Shown here piece by piece: positions 12,371-23,716 of a DNA stretch of 64,000 bases. The position numbers and the translations under genes are program-made. Below the pieces are notes generated by a model that was given only the letters and a program-made list of their open reading frames with translations, was not told the DNA's origin and ran no database searches. The first letter of the stretch is position 1. Each line of letters begins with the position of its first letter. Origin of the DNA: Glandiceps talaboti (lineage: Eukaryota; Hemichordata; Enteropneusta; Spengelidae); NCBI RefSeq assembly GCF_964340395.1, contig NC_135555.1, positions 13,399,246 to 13,463,245 on the forward strand. The letters run 5' to 3'.

Positions 12371-12495
12371 TTATCTTCTTGTTCTGTTCTAGCATGAGGT
12401 AAAATGCTATTGCAGGTAATGAGAATAAGTTGACCTTCTTGTTCTATTTTGACCCTCTAGCATGAGGTAAAATACTATTGCAGGTATTGAGAACT
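12371..12495. repeat. Two tandem copies of the interspersed CTTGTTCTATTTTGACC repeat
   Basis: The phrase CTTCTTGTTCTRTTYT...CTAGCATGAGGTAAAATRCTATTGCAGGTA occurs twice, about 65 bases apart, in the presumed 3' UTR of TMEM231. Relatives occur at 29877-29941, 30008-30055, 30370-30415, 30511-30596, 30680-30765 and 38158-38228, so this is a dispersed family. Confidence 0.85.
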
Positions 12496-12601
12496 GTACA
12501 TGACATTGCAATTTGTAAAATGTCTCTGAAATAGAATGTGAAATGTTGTCTTTCTAGTTTGATGTGATCCATGACGTTGACATATTTCATTTTCTCGCTG
12601 A

Positions 12602-15600
12602 TCACTCATTATGAGTTTTGTAGGGTCTCTCGGTTGAAGCCAGCACGATCTGATTCTGGAAGACAAATGTCTTGATTCTTTCGAACAGAAACACAAAGAT
12701 GAGTAGAATAGCCAAGTACTGTACCCAGCCCCATTTGATAAGTTGCCAGAAACCTGTATAGTATCTGAAGACAGGAGTTAAGGCAAAACACTGTGGTGCT
12801 GAAAGTCAATATATCAGTAATTAATTAATACATAAAACTTTCCATTTACTAAATATTGCGAGTGTTGAAAGACATCAAAATATCAACTGTAAATAATTAT
12901 TATTTTACTGAGATTTTGGAAATCATGTCAAAGATGAAAAAAATGGGTACTAATGAGCCAACAGTTCTTCAGCACTGAAGCATTGAGAGTGTAATTCTAG
13001 TAAAATGCCTTGGGCCATCATGCCAATATAGTATCCTAAACAAAGGCACACAAAATGGTGAAATTTGAAACTCGTATGATTCAGGAGATAGTATTCAAAA
13101 ATAACGTAGCAAATGGCTCTGTGGCACTTGTACTACACATTCCTCAACCATGTAATTATCTACTACATTTAAACACATGAAAACATCCTTCTCAAATGAA
13201 TTCTCATGCACCTACCATCATACCTCAATCTCAAATGATTACCAATTATGAGATAGAAGGAAATCCCTCCTTATGTGACATAAATAGTACAGTTGACAAC
13301 ACTTGGGATTTAACTTTAAAGGATACTGTATGGTCTCCTCTGGGTATCTGAGGGTAGCTTCTATATAGAATGGTTTACCAGCAGCTCTACCACTTACCCA
13401 CACTGGGTACACATTCTCATAGGTAGTACTCACTACAGAATAAACACAAGTAGGAAAGTTTGATCATGTTACTCTGGAGGCTGCTAAATTATCTATGTAG
13501 AAGGAACAGAATGGGCCTCCCCAAGTTAAAATAGGTGAGTAGCTCTCAGAGAATACAAACTACTTCTACATCTATACTGTGTAAACATCCAAAAGGGATT
13601 ATCATCACACAGGCATTACATATAGATAGTTATTTATCGACAATACTTTTGTAAGGGCACTATGTAGTTCTCACTCCCCATTCCTATGTCTGTCAGTTAG
13701 CCAGCCAGTCTGTCTGTCTGTCTGTCTTTGTGTCAGCCAGTCTCTCTCTTTCCTTCCTTCTGTCTGTCAACTTTCCAATCCTTTCTTAATCCAACCTTAT
13801 TCCATGATTCTTACACCATTATTCCATTCTTACCATTTCTGTCCAAGTAATCCTTGAATATTTTGGTGAATTCATAATCTGCAGCATAAATGCTTTCACC
13901 ATCAATGACAGGATACTGTAAGATATCAAATAGTAAGAGTATGACTACTATACTACTACTGTAAGGATTTACATTTTACAGACCCCCCAGATAACACACA
14001 CATGTTGACTGTCATTGCTATAGGCTGTTGGTTTGTACCAATCCCTGCTACAATAATCACATTCGTTTTTGAATACCATTGCTATACGACAAAAATTCAC
14101 AAAGCTAAGAGATGTAATTATTACATCAGAAAGTATCAATTATCTTTTTTATACTTGATTATTCTTTCAATGCTAGCCACTGTTCTCCCAAGAAGTCCAG
14201 TGAGGGCTGACCCTCATAGTTTCAATATAAATGCATGGGGATACCAGAGTGCCACAGAGTGTTCAACTGAGTCAAACTTCAGACCAGCATAGTCTGCATA
14301 GATGAAGTCAAACTGAATGGCACTCTTCTTACTGTTCACAGTATCAAATACTACAAGGACACAGCAGTAGGCATTATACGTATGTCAGATACTCATACTA
14401 TATGTTTATACTTACATCAAATGTATCATCTCTTCCCCTGTGATTCAGTGGAAAGTTCTGTTTGAAATTCAATTGCCCATCAACAGTTAACTGAGCACCC
14501 GGTCTTGGTGAGTTGTAACTAATATAGGCCATGCTTTCCATGATTAGACTTGAAAATCTCTGGGAAAAAAGATACAAATAGAAATCACTTTCTCTCATTC
14601 TTGTACTTCACATATATTGCTCTTGCCAATCATATATTTTAAATTGGCTTATCAGTCTCATATAATCATATAACAAGTCTTCATCTTCATTGAAGACAGA
14701 GTCTCCACATTTCAACTTACTAATGTGAATTTTATGATGAATAAATATGGCAGCCCATAGTTGTATTTCAAAGTAAATCCAATTATGCCAAATGTATAGA
14801 TGTGTATCCATCCATGTTGCTAGTAGAATTGATTGAAAAATTTGTGTTAGACCCAATAGGAATGTTATTTATCAGAGCTATTTATTACAGCTTGGGAGAA
14901 ATGAAATCATGAACACACGGGAAGTATTTACATCTTTCAATCATTGAAATGATGTTTCGCATTTCATAAATTAGTCTGAAAGACCCAGTAGTTAGCCCGC
15001 TTATGTAAACACTCACTATCCAAGTATACACAAGCAGAAACAATGCCTGGGTCTTTCAGGCTAGTGATAAATGAAACCAATGTATTTATGTTGTGAAATC
15101 TCTGTGAACTGCATAGCCATGCATTACATGTAAAAAGTAAAAGATCTCTCAATTCATTGGGTTGAGTTTTTCATTTAAACAAAAGAATGTGTACATTACT
15201 TACATGAAGTTTATATTCAAATATCAATAGTAGATGGACAGAGTAGACATCTTCACTATCTAACATTGGTGTTTCTATGGCGATCTCTAACTTATCTGCT
15301 TTACCATCTCTGTTTTCGTCTTTCTCTCTAGACTGTAAGAAACAGAATAACTTGAGTCATCCAGCAGACATAGTTTGAAATGTGTGACAATCTTGTGAGA
15401 CAGTGACTATTGCAAAGTACTGACTTCAGTCATAAGAAATGTGTTGCAGCAACTGTTTCTTTTGTACTGACATTACAATGTCCTGAGAAATTGGACAGAA
15501 GTAAGGTAGTGTCGAGAAATAATGGTACCAATATTATTGCTAGGTTTAGCTATTGCTATTTTTGTCAAGATATAACATTAAGGAGATTTGTTTGAACAGT

Positions 15601-15635
15601 TCCAAAAGTATTGATGTTGAACATGTGTGTGTGTG

Positions 15636-15686
<51 letters not shown>

Positions 15687-16855
15687 ACCATTGTTCAGAA
15701 AGTGAAAGACTTGCTTAGTGTATACTAAATGTTATGTTTGATGTGGAATCATGTGCTAGATGTACACTTTCTGTAAGAGAGATACTGTTTTCAATTATAC
15801 ATTATGAATGAGATGACTGAATAACGGAAAAAAGAGACTTGTCTTCATAAATAGTTGAACAAACCTTCACAATTGGTACTCTAAGTTTTTCTTGTTTCAA
15901 CATATTATAATTATGATAAGTACTCCATGTATGGTATTCTGTAGCTGTGGCTCCTTCTAGTACCATCAATAATTGATGTTTGTAATGGATGTCACCTTGC
16001 TCTCTATAGATGTTATATTTCATCCAGAAACCTGCAATATGTAGATATTTTGTGGTATAACTGAAATTTTTTCTGGGTCAACAAATAGTTGAAAGATAGT
16101 TAATTCTCAAGAGTTCTCTTTGTGTGCAGTCATGCACAAGTGTCAATTCGTGGATGTATTGGAATAAAATAATGGTGTAATTAGCGATAAAGAACATTCA
16201 GAAAACTGCATTGGTAGGAGGATGTTTATTTTGTACTCGGATACCCATAATGATAGACAGACTCTTACAAGTGTGTAGTGAGTGAGAGGCAGGTGGACTG
16301 TGATTGGAAGATTTCCTTGCAGTTCTCTCCATGTTTGCATACTGATAACTGCAGATCCAGATATTGCATGGGACTGGGTGCAATATTCAGTGAAATTTTG
16401 TTCGTTCTTGATACTCTGCAAATTAGTTGCCATAGTGATGGGGTTGCTTGATACAATGTCAGCTGCTGTTTGGAGGAGATAATTGCGCTTTTAAAATGTC
16501 GCATCTGCATCTGGCATACTGTCATTGAGCATTGGATATATGCAGCTACCCTACCTAAGGTTGATAACGATGAAATGGGGATAAATGTAACTTCTAAAGT
16601 ACACACATAACACAATACTAGTATTACTATTAGTATTACCATACATAGCACTGCAATGGATAATGGAGGTAGAACGACTGACAAGTAAGAATCGTGAAAT
16701 TAAACACTTTACCCACCTTCACTTGTGTACGCTACAAGAAAGGGCGCTATTATTGTTAGTGCAATCACAATGACCATAAATATTGAAGCTTTTGTGCAGA
16801 TACTGGTCTTATACCTGACCACAACGGGGTGGTTGTACACTTCGTACACAGCCAT
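12602..16855 (-). CDS. TMEM231: Transmembrane protein 231, ciliary transition-zone (MKS complex) component
   Basis: TMEM231 is part of the tectonic/B9 (MKS) complex at the ciliary transition zone, which gates membrane proteins into the cilium (family knowledge). Coding exons in gene order: 16855-16717, 16031-15865, 15332-15204, 14559-14416, 13915-13834, 13432-13327 and 12764-12602. All introns are GT-AG with matching phases, giving 309 residues (human about 316). Visible family signatures are the N-terminus [20 protein letters not shown], then a membrane segment at about 24-43, [27 protein letters not shown] (the counterpart of human DRNQDGKTD), [31 protein letters not shown], and the C-terminal [20 protein letters not shown] membrane segment followed by [14 protein letters not shown]. 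It is divergent from GABARAPL2 across 386 bases. Intron 2 carries a GT microsatellite and intron 3 a foldback. Confidence 0.96.
14954..15078. mobile_element. MITE-like inverted repeat in TMEM231 intron 3
   Basis: The left arm, 14954-14988, contains TTAGTCTGAAAGACCCAG. The right arm, 15046-15078, is its reverse complement (CTGGGTCTTTCAGGCTAG), and the arms continue outward through ATTTCAT/ATGAAA. Roughly 33 bases pair around 57 bases of spacer. No coding content. Confidence 0.65.
15625..15684. repeat. (GT)n microsatellite
   Basis: GT dinucleotide run of about 55 bases with one TTAG interruption, in TMEM231 intron 2. Confidence 0.95.
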
Positions 16856-17241
16856 TTTGATTTTCGACCCAAAACATTTCGCCTCGTTCCAGCTAATATT
16901 TGTTGATGTTCAATATCATAGGTTTTTTGTAAATAAAATAGAGAAATGCCTTCAATTATGTTTTTCATCTCTGTATAAGTATAAAAAACTATCAAGGATA
17001 TAAGAATGGAAAATAATATCGATAGAGCAATAATTATAAAAAACATTGTTTTGATTCGAGGCCGTGTGTCAGGGCGTTCTGGCAGTCGTCCAGAATATGA
17101 CGTCACGGGTCAGCTGGAGGAAATCCCTTGATCACATGATACAAACAAAGTGGAAGTAGAACTGCGCCACAGCAAAACAAAACGCACAATCGTACAACTG
17201 GCAGATAAACATTAGTTTGAAGTAATTAACTGCTCTTAGAA
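16856..17241. promoter_or_regulatory. Shared bidirectional promoter of TMEM231 and GABARAPL2
   Basis: Only 386 bases separate the two start codons, which point away from each other. The interval contains a full palindromic CRE (TGACGTCA, 17098-17105) and an M-box/CLEAR-like E-box (TCACATGA, 17132-17139), the motif class bound by TFEB/MITF factors that drive autophagy and lysosome genes. The CpG-bearing part from about 17050 to 17200 is the likely initiation zone. The sites are seen directly; their use is inference. Confidence 0.6.
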
Positions 17242-20200
17242 ATGAAGTGGCAATATAAAGAAGAGCATAGCGAAGGTAGGTGGTATAATCTTTGTATCTG
17301 AAAATGCATTCGATCGAACGGTGTTATCATTTGCAGGAATTTGCATATAACTGCTTACCCAATCCCAAAATGTTTCACACAATATTACGAAGATCTATCA
17401 CCTACGAGGTCGCGACAGACAAAAATATTTTATAGAGCAGATATTCCATATTATGGAAATTCAAAGGACGTTCAGATTTCGCACAACTCTGTTACTTTAC
17501 TGCCAATAAAAAGGCAATAAATCGCATAATATCAGCTTCGTCTTCGATAGTATTATGTAATGGAGATGGGCAAATAAATTAACATTTTTAATACAAGGCC
17601 AACAATTATAAAAATATCGAGGCAGCAACCTCTCCTCATGGTCATATTCAACATCTGTTGGGTAAATTTAAGGCTTCGGTGGTATATCGCATTAGTCATA
17701 GTCAGGAGCAGGAGATATTGTAGTACAAATGTAAACATCACCCCATAATATGATACACTACACACAACAAACCGAGTCATGGTGTACTTATGCATTGCAC
17801 AATACACTGACACACCGAGCAAGAGCAGAAAAAACTTCACATCATCGTTAACTGTGTATAGTGTTATTATATGTGGAAGATGTCTGAACAATTGAAAACT
17901 CAATAAAGAGTTGTTTACTCATTTATTTATTCTTTTAATTGTGAATGTTTATTTGAATTTGTCGTTTTTTCAGGACCTCTCTAAAATTATTTAGCAGCAC
18001 AGAAAAGGGGAACTGAAATATAGCTAGATAGAGGAACACATCTTTTACAAATAAAATAAAAAATAAAAATGATTGCACTACAACTAATACCTAAAATACC
18101 ACAAGTATGTATTCAGTGTGTTGAACATTAGATTGGGTGGTATTCACAAATAGTAAGCTTTGCCCAACCATGACTAGAGCAAAAGTTACAAAAATATTAC
18201 TGAGATACAATGTACTCATAACCACATCACATTTGTAAGTAAATTAATTTATTTGCTTTTCATTACTTGTAGTAATTTACCAGTAAAAAAAATAACATTT
18301 TCAGGTTTAGTTATTTTGATGCAAAAATTGTTTTAGCCGAAAAAGCTAAAATATATTTGGAGCCAAAATATATACAGTCGCAGTATTTCTTCAATAAAAG
18401 AATATATATATATATATCCCACTTTCCATGTATTCAACTGATTTAATGACTCACAGCTTAGATGAGTTGGTAATTAGTAAAAGATACCCTTAGTGTATCA
18501 TGTCTTGCTATACTGTGATGTACATGTATAATATGGATAAATCATGACTTGAAAACTTAGCCAAAGGAGAATTGAATTATACAACCAGAGAAACAATTTT
18601 TTAAATAAAAATTTTACAATATGTATTAAAGTTTGTACTCTGATCATGCAATGTCAGGTTTTTGTATTCTACAAGGGCGTCACCAAGTATAAAATATTAA
18701 CCTTTGTATCATATTATCCAATGATCTTTGATCAAAGTCTGCTGTGCTATAAAGTCACACAATAATACTTCATTGTAGAAAATTGATATGTGACAGATGC
18801 CACGTACAAGCTGCCTCGTTTTGCATCATAGGGACATCTTGGATTAGGAGTACAATTTTAAAATGGGAGAGATAAGGGGAAAGTTGGTTGTGAACAAATG
18901 AAATGATCCTGTCTAATCCTTATGGGGCCAACAACAATAAACTTAAAGCACTAATGCTTGAACCTGGGATTGAATCATTGGCCTTTAAGATTTAACAGTA
19001 TTTTCACACTTTGGACAAGTATGACCCATGTTGCAATATGTGTACTAACGCAATATGTGTACTAACATAATATGATGAATGTTATCTGTACATATCAATG
19101 ATTTGGGAGGAGGAAGGGGAATAAAAAATAGGAAAAAAAGAAAACTTACAGCTAAAGTGTCACCTGTGATTTTGCAAAATTTAATGTACCAGGCCTGACT
19201 GAGTGTGGGTCCATTTTATTTTGAATATGTCTGATTATGATTTTAAAAAACTAATTTCTTTTACAGAACAAAGACGTACTGAAGCTGCTAAAATAAGAGC
19301 CAAACATCCTGAACGCATTCCAGTAGTTGTGGAAAAAGTTACCAACTCTCAAATTGCAAACATTGACAAGCGCAAATTCCTTGTTCCAGCAGACATCACA
19401 GTGGCTCAGTTTATTTGGATCATCCGCAAAAGAATAAAAGTGCCATCGGAAAGAGCAATCTTTCTATTTGTTGGGAGAGTCTTACCTCAAACAAGGTAGG
19501 AGGAGGATTTTGATACATTTGCTGGAAAAGTTTTACCTTGTGCAGTGCATGAAGGTTGAACATGCCTAAGGGCCCGGGAAGGGGTGAGGGGGGTACTCCC
19601 ACCTATTGTTCATATGGCTATGTGCTGCCCTTTGGGGTGGGATTTTTCGCCCTTTTGGTCTAAATTGGGTACTGTATTTTTAGAGATAAAAATTACACAA
19701 TTTTCAAATTTTTTTTGGTCTAAAATGAGGTCCTAGAAGGAACCACGATAAATTCTCGACCAGTTCGGAATTTCCATCAGCTACTTCGCTAGTTGACATT
19801 TTCATATCGGTTATTACCAGTATGTTTTTTTGTCTACAATGGGGTCTTCTAAAACTTTGAATGGTTAAAATGGGGTATTGCTTTTTGATCAAAATGGGCC
19901 TAAAATGGGGTCTGGGGTTGGCAGCATTGGCCACAAACCCCTACAACACCTGGGCAGTGGTACCCCCCCCCCCCCGAACCTCATGGACCAATTTCCCTGA
20001 AAATCTCTGCAAGCTGTGCCATATGAACTATTGAGGGGTGGGGGTGGGGGGTGGGGGTATTATTTCTCTGATTCTCATGACATGATTGACCCATATATTT
20101 TTTCAATCAAACCAAAACAAATGATAAAAAATAACAACTTCTCTAGTTGAATCGAAAAAATTTTCCCCAATGGCAAGATGAAACACAAGAGTGTATCATG

Positions 20201-20563
20201 GCAAAATATATCATTTAGTGCAAAAAAATTCAAGATCTTTGATAAATTGAATGGGTCATAGTATTGTTCTGACTTTGTAATTTGTAAGGCATCCAGATTG
20301 CTAAAATTGTGATTTATTATATGTAGTGCAAGTATAAATAACAACTACACTTACTTTTCCCTTTTTCCTTATTTTGGCCCATGATCATACATGTGATGAG
20401 AAATATAAATAACAAAAGATTGATTGTACAAATACAAACTTTTCTAAATGAGAATGTATCCTTTGTTTTCAGTGCTACAATGGGACAGATTTATGAAGAC
20501 CACAAAGATGACGACCAGTTCTTGTATGTTGCTTATAGTGGTGAAAATACATTTGGTCAATAG
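17242..20563 (+). CDS. GABARAPL2: GABARAPL2/GATE-16-type Atg8-family ubiquitin-like protein
   Basis: Atg8-family proteins are conjugated to phosphatidylethanolamine on autophagosomal membranes and recruit cargo receptors; GATE-16 also acts in intra-Golgi transport (family knowledge). Exons: 17242-17275 (only [11 protein letters not shown] plus one base), 19267-19495 and 20473-20563. All introns are GT-AG with matching phases 1 and 2. The product is 117 residues, the exact length of human GABARAPL2. Family phrases are [56 protein letters not shown] and [20 protein letters not shown]. The C-terminus GENTFGQ provides the Gly116 that the ATG4 protease exposes by removing the last residue. Choosing the GATE-16 over the GABARAP subtype rests on MKW at the start and [12 protein letters not shown]. 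The short first exon is easily missed: an open frame running into exon 2 from 19203 begins on GTG and includes intron. Confidence 0.98.
19587..19975. mobile_element. Dispersed repeat with G-rich inverted ends in GABARAPL2 intron 2
   Basis: The left end reads GGGGGGTACTCCCACC and the right end, in reverse complement, GGGGGGGTACCACTGCCC, so both termini share a G run plus GTAC. Between them lies a repeated phrase of the type TTTTTGGTCTAAAATGGGGT, with four or five degenerate copies between 19655 and 19915. I believe similar sequences are dispersed in several marine invertebrate genomes, but cannot check this here. Confidence 0.5.
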
Positions 20564-20694
20564 ACAGCCAAACTACAATGAAGTTGACAGACTGTGAAAA
20601 CAACTTGTCAATGCAACGACCCACGTCTTTGGACTGAAAACAACTGAAAACTGACAAATCAGGTTATGACGTTTTTGGACTAAAAATTACTCAT

Positions 20695-20700
20695 AATAAA
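20695..20700 (+). promoter_or_regulatory. Candidate GABARAPL2 polyadenylation signal
   Basis: AATAAA 132 bases after the stop codon; the first canonical signal downstream. Confidence 0.55.
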
Positions 20701-21514
20701 ACACCCTATAAAGTCTTCTTTCCAACTTTGAAGCATTTACATGGTCTGCCATCTCACACTGTGTTACATATACCATTCCACATAAAAAGGGGGTGGTAAC
20801 ATTAATTTCCTTCACCCCAATTTTAGTAACATTGGTATGACCCTGTTGCTTTCATTGACAAGACTGGACTTGTATAAAAGGAAAGAGGGGTGAAAGTGAT
20901 TAAAATAAGATTATTAATTTTGCTTTGTGTGCATGTACAATCATTACATTACTGTACTTCATTTTAACAACTCTTGAGGCTGAGGGAACTGTATGGCAGG
21001 GTAAAGCATCGTCGTATACCACACACTAGCCTCTTTACGACAAACGCTTAACAGATGATGCCCCTACGTAATATTTAGTTGTAGTAGTAGAAATATGATA
21101 CTCTGGCTTTCGAAAATGGGGTAAAAAAAACATTTGCTGCTATGACTATAATAAATACTTTATATATAAGAAGAACAGAGATCAGTATCATTTCATCCCG
21201 ACTTACTATAGTATAAACAAGAGTAACACACCATTGTTTACGTTACGTTTACTCGTTTCTGGACCTGGGACTTCAAAGATAGCATAATGGCTGTCTAGAA
21301 AATCCAGTTTGTATTACATGTAATGGTGGTGTATTTGTTTTGATACTGCAGTATTTATTACAAAACCTGTGAGAAATTAGCTCCCCTTCTGGTTTGCATG
21401 GAGGTGATAGTATAGAGTTAGTAGCATATAAGTTATGTATGTAGCATTACAAGGTATTGCTGATATCAATTTACATTACATCTCAACTCATAGTCTGTTA
21501 AAAGGAAGACTGCG

Positions 21515-21940
21515 TGGGATTCATTAAAATCAATGGTTTGAAACCATTCCAACCACAACATCAAAACCTAGAAATCAAAGCTAAAATAATCAAAGCTAAA
21601 ACAATAGGATATAATTGTCAGCATTGCATACATTACTGAATGTTATTCAAAGATGAATATAGATACAGATATATCAAATCAAGAAAAAAAATGGGATTAA
21701 AATCAATGATTTCAAAGTATTCACACCATATCATAAAACCTACAAACCAAAGTTGAAGCAGTTGAGAGGAAACAGGAGCAGTGTCGATATCACAAACAGT
21801 ATCGATGTTTTAATTTCAAATATGATAAAAATACAGAATGTATGAAATAACGTCAAACCAAGATAAAGACCAAGCAAGAGAAATAGTGTCATTGTTACAT
21901 ACATTACTGGTGTTATTCAAAGAATACAGACATGTAATAT
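21515..21940. repeat. Two divergent tandem copies of a roughly 190-base segment
   Basis: Shared phrases ATTAAAATCAATGRTTT, CATCA/ATCATAAAACCTA, GTCA-TTGNATACATTACTG and GTTATTCAAAGA occur in the same order in 21515-21690 and 21690-21940. The second copy carries extra sequence in the middle. Confidence 0.6.
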
Positions 21941-22493
21941 GTCAAAATTTATGAAAACACACTGCCCATCATTTATACACTGATACTTTGTACCTGCAAT
22001 GATTTTTAAACACAGGAATCAATTGTCTGAAGTTACATTTATTGACTACAACATACAAGGTGGTTATAATTGTCTGATTAGCCCAGTTTATATTTCAAGT
22101 CTGGTACACAAGATATTATTATTAAGTATTAATATTTCATGTATATTGTGATGTCTCCTTTTTATCTATGTATATTATTTGTCATATTGTCATAATTATA
22201 TATCATTCTCAGATATTTTCCTCTTTTGTTCATTTGATGAAACACAAGTTACATAGGGGGCCTTGTCACTACAAGTTGAAGACTAGTCATGACAGAACCC
22301 TTGTTGTAAGTTCTTTCCAGCACAAAAAATTGAGGAACGTACACATAATGGCAATTATGAATGTTTGAGTAATATTTCAAGCATTGCAGAAGCAGTAAAC
22401 ATGACATTGCCTTCATATAACAAAGACCAGAAAATAATCAGTATTTTCTCTTTATGCTTAAAAGTTGGCATGCAAGTGATATTCTTAGTGTAT

Positions 22494-22880
22494 AGTCTAT
22501 ACCATGGTACACAGCTGTTAGATGCTAGCAATAGTTTACTTGCATGTGGTATAATACTTTGTATGGACTACACTGGTAGTACCATGGTACACAGCTGTTT
22601 GATGCTAGCACTTGCATGTGGTATAATACTTTATACAGTCTACATTGGTAGTACCATGGTACACAGCTGTTAGATGCTAGCAATAGTTTACTTGCATGTG
22701 GTATAATACTCTGTATGGACTACACTGGTAGTACCATGGTACACAGCTGTTTGATGCTAACATTAATTTACTTGCATGTGGTATAATACTTTGAATGGTC
22801 TACATTGGTAGTACCATGGTACACAGCTGTTTGATGCTAACATTAGTTTACTTGGATGTGGTATAATACCAAAGTACTAC
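22494..22880. repeat. 80-base minisatellite
   Basis: ACCATGGTACACAGCTGTT starts at 22501, 22581, 22653, 22733 and 22813, giving an 80-base period (one copy is 72). Each unit also contains GCATGTGGTATAATACT and TACANTGGTAGTACC. ACCATGGT and CAGCTG are internal palindromes. Confidence 0.95.
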
Positions 22881-23681
22881 CATATCTATATTGGTAGTGA
22901 GTGTGGTGCACAGCTGTTTAATACTTGCAATTGTAATAAAAAGATAATTCAGTAAAAGTGGTGTTGTCCAACTTGTATCTTTCATGATTAGATTATTAGG
23001 GGTAGATATTTGAGGCATACTAAGAACATTTAGACCTTCTTGTTAGAGCCGTATCTTGGTAGCCATGGTGATGGAGTTGCTACAGTACTTTGTCTTGGTT
23101 GCCATGGTGATTGAGTTGCTGCAGTAATTATGTTGCCATGGTGATAATACCTGAGTTGCCATGGTGGAGATATTTATGTCATTTTACCTGATATACATAA
23201 ATACATTCCTTATTAGTCATTGAACTCGCCATTACATTGGGTAATGTAATTATTTAAGGGAAACAAACTTCGACTTGGAAATGTTTGAACACTTCTTAAA
23301 TGCCGTCTCTTTTGTTTTATTTATACAGAAAGAATACTTACTTGAATGGGAAACTGTCATAATATCATTATCAAAGTTTTAATGTAATAAACTTTAACAA
23401 GTACAACAGATTTGCTGTGTTTTGTTATTTTGTTATTCTACCTTCTTCTAGCACAACGATAGACAGACATTCGTATACATAAACACAGATCCAGACAGAC
23501 ATATAGACACAGAGATATCGAAAAGACAACTATACATTTAACATTTACATTATGAATCACCACATATCATAACACAGTAATGAGCGACTGGACTTGTATG
23601 CCTTATCTCTGGCAATGGTAATTTAAGATAGCTATAAGGACATCCGTGATTGACAAACTTCTGACTTAACACTGTATACTG

Positions 23682-23716
23682 AATGTGTGTGTGTGTGTGT
23701 GTGGGGGGGGGGGGGG
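23682..23716. repeat. (GT)n plus G run
   Basis: GT dinucleotides followed by about 15 G. Confidence 0.85.

Noticed and set aside
16143-16684. Three overlapping 60-139 codon frames inside TMEM231 intron 1
   Set aside because: They lie between confirmed exons 1 and 2. They start on alternative codons in part, and none resembles a known protein.
17553-17903. 116-codon hydrophobic frame antisense in GABARAPL2 intron 1
   Set aside because: It starts on TTG rather than ATG, and I recognise no family. Hydrophobic frames are expected in T-rich sequence.
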